From assembly GCA_002690755.1 (NCBI GenBank), contig NZFT01000006.1, forward strand, positions 1,583 through 9,856: DNA of 8,274 nucleotides, written 5' to 3'. Every line of letters begins with the position of its first letter. Within the stretch, counting starts at the first letter, position 1. Below are positions 1 through 5,631 of this stretch, piece by piece. Below the pieces are notes generated by a model. The model ran no database searches, had not been told where the DNA came from, and saw nothing but the letters and a program-made list of their open reading frames with translations. A program made the translations under genes and the position numbers. The stretch comes from Phycisphaerae bacterium (GTDB lineage Bacteria > Planctomycetota > Phycisphaerae > Phycisphaerales > SM1A02).

Positions 1-314
1 TCATCTCCGATTCCGTCCTCGAGCCCGGTCGGCAACTCGTTCTGGAGACCCGTCGGATGAGCGGCCCAAGACTGGCCGAACACGGACTGCAGGCCGACGA
101 CTCCGGGTGCTCGGACCATCTCCCGATCATCTGCGACGTCCGTCCGCCCGCCGGGCCGGCGGGCGACCTGGATGGTGACGGTCTGGTCAACGGATCCGAC
201 CTCGGCATCCTGCTCGCCGCCTGGGACACGTACTCCGAAATCGCCGACCTCGACGGCGACGGCACCGTGGACGGCCGGGACCTGGGCCTGATGCTCGTCG
301 ACTGGTCCAATTGA
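1..314 (+). CDS. Secreted endonuclease/exonuclease/phosphatase-family protein with C-terminal dockerin-like repeats (partial, 5' end missing)
   Basis: The frame is open from base 3 and ends at a TGA at 312-314, so only the last 103 residues are visible and the true start lies left of the window. The first ~50 residues end in GCSDHLPIICDVR. The SDHLP motif is the C-terminal catalytic Asp-His signature of the endonuclease/exonuclease/phosphatase (EEP) superfamily, metal-dependent enzymes that cleave phosphodiester or phosphomonoester bonds. A short Pro/Gly/Ala linker follows, then two calcium-loop repeats, DLDGDGLVNGSDLG and DLDGDGTVDGRDLG, each followed by a hydrophobic helix ending in Trp (LLAAW, MLVDW). 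This is the dockerin-type layout common at the C terminus of exported planctomycete proteins, so I infer an extracellular or surface location. The substrate (DNA, nucleotide or phospholipid) cannot be told from this fragment. It converges on the PEP-CTERM-like gene. Confidence 0.8.
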   Translation, partial: ISDSVLEPGRQLVLETRRMSGPRLAEHGLQADDSGCSDHLPIICDVRPPAGPAGDLDGDGLVNGSDLGILLAAWDTYSEIADLDGDGTVDGRDLGLMLVDWSN

Positions 315-456
315 TTCGTCGGCGCGAATGGGCACGGCTCGGTGGGGCCGGTCCTGACGCTCGGCCTTCCGGGAATCAGTCCCCGCGGGCAGTCGCTCCG
401 CGGCTCGGGCTCCGCGGTGGTTCGCCCCAGGCCGCGGCGCGGGGTCGATGAACGAA

Positions 457-487
457 AGCCCGTCCCGACGCGAGGTCGAGGCGGGCT
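457..487 (-). terminator. Hairpin terminator between convergent genes
   Basis: The outer 8-bp stem pairs 457-464 (AGCCCGTC) with 480-487 (GGCGGGCT), with one G-U type pair. After one mismatch an inner 4-bp stem (466-469 with 475-478) closes a 5-nt loop. Read on the minus strand, the hairpin starts 49 nt after the stop of the PEP-CTERM-like gene and is followed by CTTTCGTTC, a weak T-rich tail. It is most likely that gene's intrinsic terminator. It could also stop transcripts from the plus-strand dockerin gene (GGTTGGTTT follows on that side). Nothing else is recognisable in the 221-bp gap 315-535. Confidence 0.55.
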
Positions 488-535
488 GGTGGGTTGGTTT
501 CAATCGGGTCGAAGTCGGCCGCGTTCAGTTCGGCG

Positions 536-1243
536 TCACCAGGCGACGGTCCGCTGTCGTCGGGACCGGACACCGGTGGCGCCGATCGCGAGGGCGGCGA
601 GGCCACCGAGACCCGGAACGACGGTGGAAGCGCTGGTCTCCCCGGCTCCGATCGAACCACCGGCGACGTCGTTGTAGGCCCATCCGGTGAGGGTGAGCGT
701 CTCCCCGGTCATGTCCGCGAAGTGCATCCAGCCGAATCTCCGGTCGATCCCGGTACCGAGCGCAAATCCGACGTACCCCCCGTCAGCGTTCCACTCTCCG
801 TGGTACCCATCAACTACGAAGGGATGGCCATGTTTGTCTTGAGCGAACGCGACCAGGGGATTGCCGTTGTGGGTCTGGAGATTTGACGTGCTCAACCACG
901 AAGAACCGTCTGATCCGTCGCTCACCATCTCGTCTTCGAGCAGGCGAACCGGCACGTCGGGGTAGTAATTGGGAACGGACTGAATCAGCCAGAGATTTTC
1001 CGGTCGGTACGTCTGCAGGTGGGCATCCGCCGATACGGGGATGACATAGGTCCAAGTGAAGGGATTCGGCGAGCTCGCTCCGATTACCTTCACGCCGATT
1101 TCGAAGGTCTCACCGGCGATGTCGAACTGGACACTTTCGTTCGTGTCGACGCGCTGGCTGATCGGTCCGCTGTAGATGATGCCGGCGTCAGCACTCATTC
1201 CGACCATCGCGCAGGCAATGAGCGGGGCGGCGAATCGTTGCAT
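536..1243 (-). CDS. Secreted protein with PEP-CTERM-like C-terminal sorting signal
   Basis: The 235-residue product starts at the ATG at 1243, which has AGGAG 8 nt upstream (1252-1256). The frame stays open further upstream without a comparable ribosome site. The first ~20 residues (MQRFAAPLIACAMVG...SADA) look like a Sec signal peptide cleaved after ADA. The body is polar, aromatic and Asp/Gly-rich. Near residues 169-193 it contains RFGWMHF...GETLTLTGWAYND followed by GGSIGAGE, a pattern typical of planctomycete PEP-CTERM surface proteins. The C terminus (residues ~208-235) is VVPGLGG, a short Ala/Leu/Ile-rich segment, then RSRRQR, which is the tripartite motif/helix/Arg layout of PEP-CTERM-type anchors. 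This suggests export and processing by an exosortase-like system, though none is encoded here. I recognise no catalytic domain, and the function is unknown. TACACT at 1310-1315 is a possible -10 element. Confidence 0.8.
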   Translation of the reverse strand: MQRFAAPLIACAMVGMSADAGIIYSGPISQRVDTNESVQFDIAGETFEIGVKVIGASSPNPFTWTYVIPVSADAHLQTYRPENLWLIQSVPNYYPDVPVRLLEDEMVSDGSDGSSWLSTSNLQTHNGNPLVAFAQDKHGHPFVVDGYHGEWNADGGYVGFALGTGIDRRFGWMHFADMTGETLTLTGWAYNDVAGGSIGAGETSASTVVPGLGGLAALAIGATGVRSRRQRTVAW

Positions 1244-1380
1244 GGATCCTTCTCCTGTGGTGTGGGACGGAAACGTCGCTTCAGAGGAGGCTGCACGCCT
1301 CGGTCGAACAGTGTAGTGAATCCGGCCTTCCGTCGGCGGGATCTCTGGAAAGCGGGGAGCCTCCAAAGGGGCTGTCGGAC

Positions 1381-1423
1381 GCGAGTGGAAGGACTCGAGC
1401 CTTCAGCCGCCGGTTTCGCAGAC
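1381..1423 (-). pseudogene. 3'-half fragment of tRNA-Arg (possible attachment-site repeat)
   Basis: These 43 nt match the 3' part of the intact tRNA-Arg at 2191-2233 with only three differences, all transitions (A to G, A to G, T to C on the plus strand). The fragment covers the acceptor 3' strand, the T arm, the variable loop, the 3' anticodon stem and the anticodon loop. Similarity stops abruptly after 1423, so there is no 5' acceptor strand, D arm or 5' anticodon stem, and it cannot fold as a tRNA. One change would turn the anticodon from ACG to GCG and another removes the invariant T54, consistent with decay. It lies on the same strand as the intact tRNA, so the two copies form a direct repeat about 810 bp apart. 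Confidence 0.85.
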
Positions 1424-1504
1424 TGAACACGGACGCTGTTTCCCGATCTGGTTCGTCTCCTTCAACAACCTGTGGCGTGAGCGGGTTGAATCAGTGTCGC
1501 GGCC

Positions 1505-1819
1505 TCATTTGGTCAACGGTTGCCCGGGATATGGCAAGGTTGGAAACAGGCACATGATCCCATTGGTCATGATGCAACCTCCCGCAGCGCTGCGCAGCTC
1601 GGCATCCGAGACCGCCTCATGACCGACGGGCGGGGCAGGCATCGTGATGTGCACGCAGTCGTCGGCGTTCTCCACCACCTTCACGTCGATGCCGTCGGGG
1701 ACGGGCATGTCGTACTCGGCCAGGACGGCCTTGGGATCGCTCATGAAGCGAGCCTTCAACGCCTCGTCCTTCCAGCAGGCGGCAAACAGGGACGCGAGTT
1801 GGTTCTTCTGTTCGGTCAT
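1505..1819 (-). CDS. NHLP-type (nitrile hydratase-like leader peptide) RiPP precursor
   Basis: The ATG at 1819 was chosen because CCGGAG sits upstream with exactly 7 nt between GGAG and ATG; it gives 104 residues. Residues ~8-66 match the nitrile-hydratase-alpha-like leader family: a helical DEALKARFMSDPKAVLAEY segment, then VPDGIDVKVVEN, then VHITMPAPP. SDAELRSAAGG (71-81) follows, a typical double-glycine site for a C39-peptidase-containing ABC exporter. The core would be residues 82-104. It begins CIMTNGIMC and is then rich in Pro, Leu and aromatics, with Cys at 82 and 90, three Thr and no Ser. Such precursors are modified by enzymes such as LanM, radical-SAM, YcaO or ATP-grasp proteins before export; none is encoded in this window. 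The 46-aa gene lies 59 nt upstream on the same strand and may be cotranscribed. The leader assignment is firm, but the chemistry of the mature product is unknown. Confidence 0.88.
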   Translation of the reverse strand: MTEQKNQLASLFAACWKDEALKARFMSDPKAVLAEYDMPVPDGIDVKVVENADDCVHITMPAPPVGHEAVSDAELRSAAGGCIMTNGIMCLFPTLPYPGQPLTK

Positions 1820-1826
1820 CGGTCTA

Positions 1827-1830
1827 CTCC
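1827..1830 (-). promoter_or_regulatory. Shine-Dalgarno site of the NHLP precursor
   Basis: GGAG (within CCGGAG) lies 7 nt before the ATG at 1819. It decides the start over the longer open frame that runs back to about 2071. The same hexamer and spacing occur before the 46-aa peptide gene. Confidence 0.7.
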
Positions 1831-1878
1831 GGTCGCAGGAAAGTGAGACCGCGCTGCGGCAGCGTAGCAGGCGACCGG

Positions 1879-2019
1879 TCACCGGGACAGGTCGGGACTC
1901 CCGCTCGGCGGGTTCGTGGCATTCGTAAGCGTGGCCGGCCGAACCGCTCCGACTTCGACTTCGAAGGTCTTGTTCTGGATGAATCGAGAGAGGGCTTCGG
2001 ACGTGGTGATCGTGGACAT
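1879..2019 (-). CDS. Small 46-residue peptide of unknown function upstream of the RiPP precursor
   Basis: The ATG at 2019 gives 46 residues ending at a TGA at 1879-1881. GGAG 7 nt upstream (2027-2030, within CCGGAG) supports this start over a TTG at 2067. Codon use looks genuinely coding: 35 of the 45 codons after the ATG end in G or C, as in the neighbouring genes. The N-terminal half (residues 1-24, including SRFIQNKTFEVEVG) is amphipathic with alternating hydrophobic and acidic residues. The C-terminal half, from about residue 25, is rich in Thr, Asn, Pro, Ser and Ala and has no Cys. There is no signal peptide or membrane segment. I do not recognise a family. Its position before the NHLP gene, with matching ribosome-site geometry, suggests a shared transcript. 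It could be a second precursor-like peptide, an accessory peptide or a translated leader; a chance frame cannot be excluded. Confidence 0.55.
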   Translation of the reverse strand: MSTITTSEALSRFIQNKTFEVEVGAVRPATLTNATNPPSGSPDLSR

Positions 2020-2026
2020 TGGACGT

Positions 2027-2030
2027 CTCC
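2027..2030 (-). promoter_or_regulatory. Shine-Dalgarno site of the 46-residue peptide gene
   Basis: GGAG (within CCGGAG) lies 7 nt before the ATG at 2019. The site sits between two copies of a 9-bp direct repeat (plus-strand GGACATTGG at 2014-2022 and 2031-2039). As a result the start-codon context CCAATGTCC occurs twice, but only the inner ATG is preceded by a ribosome site. Confidence 0.55.
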
Positions 2031-2190
2031 GGACATTGGGGAATGCCGAAGGCGTGAAGTCGGACAATCAAGATCTCGACCGCCGGTCCGTGGAATACGG
2101 GGGCGGTTCGCTCGGTCTGAGCGTAGGTCCCAGAGACCGTTGCTCAAACGCTGCTGGTGTCCCCGAAAAGCGGGGGGACTGGGGGGGAAC

Positions 2191-2263
<73 letters not shown>

Positions 2264-2280
2264 TCGGTTTCGGACGGGGG

Positions 2281-2308
2281 ATTGTAGCGGAATCGAACGC
2301 GGGGTGAA
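2281..2308 (-). promoter_or_regulatory. Probable sigma70-type promoter for tRNA-Arg
   Basis: On the minus strand, TTCACC (2303-2308) and TACAAT (2281-2286) are separated by 16 bp. The -10 hexamer matches the consensus in five of six positions and the -35 in four. The tRNA 5' end lies 17 nt after the -10 hexamer, allowing a short 5' leader. The promoter fills the 52-bp gap after nuoN, so the tRNA need not depend on read-through from the Complex I operon. Confidence 0.5.
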
Positions 2309-2315
2309 GGCCGCC

Positions 2316-3953
2316 TCAGGCTCGCCCGGAGGCTTCCCGGCGTTCGAATGCGATCTCCACCTGCGGGGTCGCCATCTCGGATGCCGCCTCGGGCGGTGCG
2401 ATCCAGCTGCCATCGGTGCTCTGTTCGGCCTGGGTCATCAGCGACTTCGCCGCGAAGGGCAGGGCGAGGATGCCCACGCCGAACACCACGGCCGCGACCT
2501 TCGGCCAGGGCGTCGGGCCGGCGTCGACACCTTCGGTGCGGGCGTCCGGCTTGCGGATCACCGGCAGGCCGGCGAGGTGCAGGTAGTAGTAGGAACTCAC
2601 GGCGCTGGCCGCCATCATGATGACCACCAGCGGTGTCTCGCCCGCGGTGATGCCCGCGACCACGAGGTCCAGCTTGCCCCAGAAGCCGAGCAGTGGCGGA
2701 AGGCCGAGCATCGAGAAGGAGCTTGCGGCGAGGACGAAGGCCATGCCGGGATGTCGCTTCCAGAGGCCGGAGAGGTCGTCGAGCGTCTCGACCTCGCGTC
2801 CGTGGCGCTGCAGGCCGCAGAGCACACCGAACATCGCGACGTTCGCGACGCCGTAGGTGACGAGGTAGAAGAGGACCGCATCGATGCCCTCGGCGGTACC
2901 CGCGATCACCCCGACCAGCATGTAGCCGGAATGGGAGATCGACGAGTAGGCGAGCAGTCGCTTGATCGAGGTCTGCAGCAGGGCGCCGATGTTCCCGAGG
3001 ATCATGGTGAGCACCGCGATCACCCAGAGGGTCGCGTGCACCGGCTTGGGAAGGCCCTCGGCGGGCACCTTGATGCCCGCGTCGTCGATCATGTGGTGGC
3101 CGCTCCAGCCAACCGCCATGCAGAGCATGATGATCGCCCCGAAGCCCGCGACCTTCGGCATGAAGGAGATGAACGCGGTCACCGGGGTGGGCGCGCCCTG
3201 ATAGATGTCCGGGGCGTAGAAGTGCATCGGCACCGCGGTGATCTTGAAGCAGAGCCCGATGATCGCCAGCACCATGCCCAGCACGCCGAAGAACGGGATG
3301 CCTCCGGCTGCGGCCTGGTTGGCGAAGACCTCCTGCATGCCGGTGAGCGACAGGGTCCCGGTCGCGCCGTACATCAACGAGAAGCCGTAGAGGAAGGTCG
3401 CGGAACTCATCGCGCCGAGGAAGAAGTACTTGATCGCCGCTTCCATGTTGCGACGGGTGCCGCGGCCGAGCGCAACCATCACGTAGGTGGGCAGCGAGGA
3501 GAGCTCGATCGCGAGAAACAACCAGATCAGGTCGTTCGCGTTCGCGATCAGCATCGTGCCGGCGATCGAGAGCAGCAGGAAGGCGTGGTATTCGCCACGA
3601 ACCACCCGAAGCGGGTCGAACCCGGCGCGGCCGTTGCGGATCGCCTCCTCGTAGCGGCGGTCGACCATGCCGATTCCGACCAGCACCAGGCCGATCGCGA
3701 TCACCCCCACCATCACCTTGAGGTAGAGGCCGAGATTCGGCAGGAGGAGGTCGGCGCCGGTGACCGCGTCGGAGCCGTCGTAGACGACGTCGGTGGCGAT
3801 GATCGCGGCGACGAGGAATCCGATGGTGGTCCAGGGCACGGCGTTGCGTACGCGGCGGTTCGAGGACAGGCCGAGGACCGACACGACCACCGCGCCGATG
3901 AGGAGCAGGATCTCGGGTGTGATCAGGAGCAGCTTGGAGCTCATGTCGACCAT
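2316..3953 (-). CDS. nuoN: NADH-quinone oxidoreductase subunit N
   Basis: This is one of the three large antiporter-like membrane subunits of respiratory Complex I, which carry out proton translocation coupled to quinone reduction. The ATG at 3953 (MVDMSS...) gives 545 residues. AGGAG lies 11 nt upstream, and the gene begins 4 nt after the nuoM stop; an ATG three codons further in is the alternative. The multi-pass protein shows the family's functional residues: Glu150 in LAIELSSLPTYVMVAL, Lys175 in AIKYFFLGAMSS, Lys237 in CFKITAVPMHFYAPD, Lys267 in FMPKVAG, Lys331 in SIKRLLAYSSISHSG and Lys427 in FWGKLDL. Length is at the upper end for the family because of a ~40-residue hydrophilic tail after the last helix (residues ~504-545). 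It is the last gene of the operon, as in most bacterial nuo clusters. Confidence 0.96.
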   Translation of the reverse strand: MVDMSSKLLLITPEILLLIGAVVVSVLGLSSNRRVRNAVPWTTIGFLVAAIIATDVVYDGSDAVTGADLLLPNLGLYLKVMVGVIAIGLVLVGIGMVDRRYEEAIRNGRAGFDPLRVVRGEYHAFLLLSIAGTMLIANANDLIWLFLAIELSSLPTYVMVALGRGTRRNMEAAIKYFFLGAMSSATFLYGFSLMYGATGTLSLTGMQEVFANQAAAGGIPFFGVLGMVLAIIGLCFKITAVPMHFYAPDIYQGAPTPVTAFISFMPKVAGFGAIIMLCMAVGWSGHHMIDDAGIKVPAEGLPKPVHATLWVIAVLTMILGNIGALLQTSIKRLLAYSSISHSGYMLVGVIAGTAEGIDAVLFYLVTYGVANVAMFGVLCGLQRHGREVETLDDLSGLWKRHPGMAFVLAASSFSMLGLPPLLGFWGKLDLVVAGITAGETPLVVIMMAASAVSSYYYLHLAGLPVIRKPDARTEGVDAGPTPWPKVAAVVFGVGILALPFAAKSLMTQAEQSTDGSWIAPPEAASEMATPQVEIAFERREASGRA

Positions 3954-3957
3954 GGGT

Positions 3958-5631
3958 TCAGCGGCTCCTTTCGGCAAGGGACGGGTCGGCGGGGGACACG
4001 TCGTCTGCGGACACGTCGGGCGTCGACACCGGCGAGAAGGCGACCGATTCGACGGTCTCCGTCTGTTGCATTCGTTCGACGTGCGCTTCCACCAGGGCGG
4101 GATACGGCTTCAGCACTTCCTCGGCCACCGGTTCGACCGCGTGGAGGATCGGCCAGGGCACGAGGCCGAAGACGAGGCAGATCAGGGCGATCGGGGCGAC
4201 CGCCGCGATCTCGCGGAGGTTGAGGTCGGCCGGGAGTTCGTCGTGGTCGTGGTGGTCGGTCGGCTCGCGGAGCGGGCCGAAGCAGAGCTTGCCGGTCATG
4301 TACAGGAGATACATCGCCCCGAGGATCATGCCGGTCGCGGCGACCGCGGCGAACCACGGTCCGAGCACGCCGCCGTAGCCCGACTGGGCGCCGGGCACCG
4401 CGATGAACGTGCCGATCAGGCAGAGGAATTCACTGACGAAGCCGTTGAGTCCGGGCAGGCCGACGCTCGCGAAGACCAGCACGATGAAGAAGAACGACCA
4501 GACCGGCATCTTGAAGGCCAGCCCGCCGACCTCGCGAAGATCCTTGGTGTGGTATCGCTCGTACATCATGCCGATGCAGAGGAACAGCCCGCCCGTGGCG
4601 AAGCCGTGACTGAGCATGTAGAAGACCGAGCCCTGGAGTCCGACCGGGTTGAGGGCGATCAGGCCGAGCACCGCGAAGCCCATGTGACTCACCGACGAGT
4701 AGGCGATGAGCTTCTTGACGTCGGTCTGCACCCAGCAGATCAGGGCGGCGTAGACGATGCCGATCACCGCCAGCACCGCGATGGTCGGGGCCCAGGTCAC
4801 GACCGCCTCCGGCACCATCGGCAGGATGAAGACGTAGAGGCCGTAGAGACCGAGCTTCAGGATCACCGCGGCGAAGTTCACCGAGCCCGCGGTGGGGGCC
4901 TGGTTGTGGGCGAGCGGAAGCCAGGTGTGCAGTGGGAAGAGCGGGACCTTCACCGCGAGTCCGGCGAGCAGGGCGAGCAGGATCCAGCCCTGCTCCTCGG
5001 CCGAGAGCGACGGGGCGAACGCGGTGAGGTCCTTGATCGCGAACGACCAGTCCCCGGTCTGTTCCGCGTGCTGCCACGCGACGTAGGCGAGGCCCAGCAG
5101 CATGAACAACGAGCCCACGAAGGTGTAGATGAAGAACTTGAACGAGGCTTCGCGACGATCCGGGCCGCCGTAGATGGCCAGCATGAAGAAGCCGGGAACC
5201 AGCGACGCCTCGAAGAAGGTGTAGAAGCTGATCACGTCGCGGGCGACGAAGACGCCCATCACGCAGGTCGAGAGGACCATCAACCAGATGTAGAACTCGC
5301 GGCGTCGTTCCTGGATGGCGCTCCACGAGCCGAGCACGCAGCAGGGCATGAGGAACACGTTCAGGAGCACCAGCAGGAGGGAGACGCTGTCCACCCCCAG
5401 CTCGAGGGACACGCCGATTCCCGGCAGCACCGGGAAGGCGTTCGAATCCGGGGCGGGCCAGTACATCCACTGTTCGGCCTGCCAGTGGGGGAACTGCATC
5501 GCGAGGACCACGGCCCAGGCGAGCGTCGCGAGCGAGCCGCCGAGGGCGACGGCCCGGGCGTTGCGTTCACCGCCGAAGGCGATGCCGATGCAGGTCGCGA
5601 TCGGGATGAGGAGCAGGATCCAGAGCTGCAT
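3958..5631 (-). CDS. nuoM: NADH-quinone oxidoreductase subunit M
   Basis: This antiporter-like proton-pumping subunit of the Complex I membrane arm has 557 residues. The ATG at 5631 overlaps the nuoL stop by one base (TGATG) and follows a GAGGGGG ribosome site, implying translational coupling; the frame open to 5940 is shadow sequence over nuoL. Family residues are intact: Glu141 in FYTFFEASLVPGFFM, Lys228 in AVKVPLFPLHTWLPLAH, Lys259 in ILKLGLYGLY, LIAYSSVSHMGF at ~308-319 and Glu401 in FVSEFLCLIG. A small His cluster, DHHDHDE (459-465), sits in the hydrophilic loop before the last helix. After ~520 the protein ends in an acidic, Ser/Pro-rich cytosolic-type tail of ~38 residues, longer than is common in NuoM. 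Confidence 0.96.
   Translation of the reverse strand: MQLWILLLIPIATCIGIAFGGERNARAVALGGSLATLAWAVVLAMQFPHWQAEQWMYWPAPDSNAFPVLPGIGVSLELGVDSVSLLLVLLNVFLMPCCVLGSWSAIQERRREFYIWLMVLSTCVMGVFVARDVISFYTFFEASLVPGFFMLAIYGGPDRREASFKFFIYTFVGSLFMLLGLAYVAWQHAEQTGDWSFAIKDLTAFAPSLSAEEQGWILLALLAGLAVKVPLFPLHTWLPLAHNQAPTAGSVNFAAVILKLGLYGLYVFILPMVPEAVVTWAPTIAVLAVIGIVYAALICWVQTDVKKLIAYSSVSHMGFAVLGLIALNPVGLQGSVFYMLSHGFATGGLFLCIGMMYERYHTKDLREVGGLAFKMPVWSFFFIVLVFASVGLPGLNGFVSEFLCLIGTFIAVPGAQSGYGGVLGPWFAAVAATGMILGAMYLLYMTGKLCFGPLREPTDHHDHDELPADLNLREIAAVAPIALICLVFGLVPWPILHAVEPVAEEVLKPYPALVEAHVERMQQTETVESVAFSPVSTPDVSADDVSPADPSLAERSR

Larger units (their letters stand above)
1381..2190 (-). mobile_element. Putative tRNA-Arg-bounded insertion carrying two small peptide genes
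   Basis: The segment runs from the tRNA-Arg 3' fragment to the base just beyond the 3' end of the intact tRNA-Arg. An intact tRNA, then cargo, then a same-orientation copy of the tRNA 3' half is the layout produced when an integrative element recombines into a tRNA 3' end. The cargo here is a 46-aa peptide gene and an NHLP-type RiPP precursor, both on the minus strand. No integrase, transposase or other mobility gene is present, so this would have to be a remnant or a non-autonomous unit. The alternative is an old local duplication of the tRNA followed by deletion of its 5' half. The boundaries are inferred only from the 43-nt repeats. Confidence 0.35.

Noticed and set aside
1244..1366. Extended N terminus for the PEP-CTERM-like protein
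   Set aside because: The ATG at 1243 has AGGAG 8 nt upstream and begins directly at a signal peptide. The 41 extra residues upstream are charged and would bury the signal.
1019..1426. Plus-strand open frame running across the start of the PEP-CTERM-like gene and the tRNA fragment
   Set aside because: It is antisense to a gene with a signal peptide and ribosome site, and it reads through tRNA-derived sequence.
1457..1485. Inverted repeat after the NHLP stop (CAACC...GGTTG or TTCAAC...GTTGAA)
   Set aside because: The stem is 5-6 bp with a long loop and no T tail, not a convincing terminator.
1824..2036. Alternative minus-strand frame from the ATG at 2036 (MSGDVQ...), about 70 residues
   Set aside because: It is Arg/Pro/Ser-rich, has no Shine-Dalgarno sequence before its ATG, and overlaps the 46-residue frame, which has both a ribosome site and better codon use.
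1820..2071. Extended N terminus for the NHLP precursor
   Set aside because: The frame is open back to a TTG at 2071, but the ATG at 1819 has a well-spaced GGAG and begins exactly where NHLP leaders begin. The upstream translation has no family similarity.
2112..2138. Inverted repeat CGGTCT...AGACCG in the leader of the peptide genes as an operator
   Set aside because: Six-bp arms 15 nt apart are expected by chance in GC-rich sequence, and no convincing promoter lies beside them.
2161..2175. Short hairpin (CCCCG, 5-nt loop, CGGGG) just downstream of tRNA-Arg as a terminator
   Set aside because: The stem is only 5 bp and there is no T-rich tail on the minus strand, so it is too weak to call. 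Read-through into the peptide genes is possible.
3954..3977. TTG start for NuoN overlapping the nuoM stop
   Set aside because: The ATG at 3953 follows an AGGAG that lies inside this extension, and the extension adds no conserved residues.
2304..4223. Long plus-strand open frame (639 codons) opposite nuoN
   Set aside because: It is antisense to a well-conserved membrane protein. The translation is a low-complexity Glu/Asp/His/Arg/Gly mix typical of the complement of GC-rich membrane-protein codons, with no recognisable domain.
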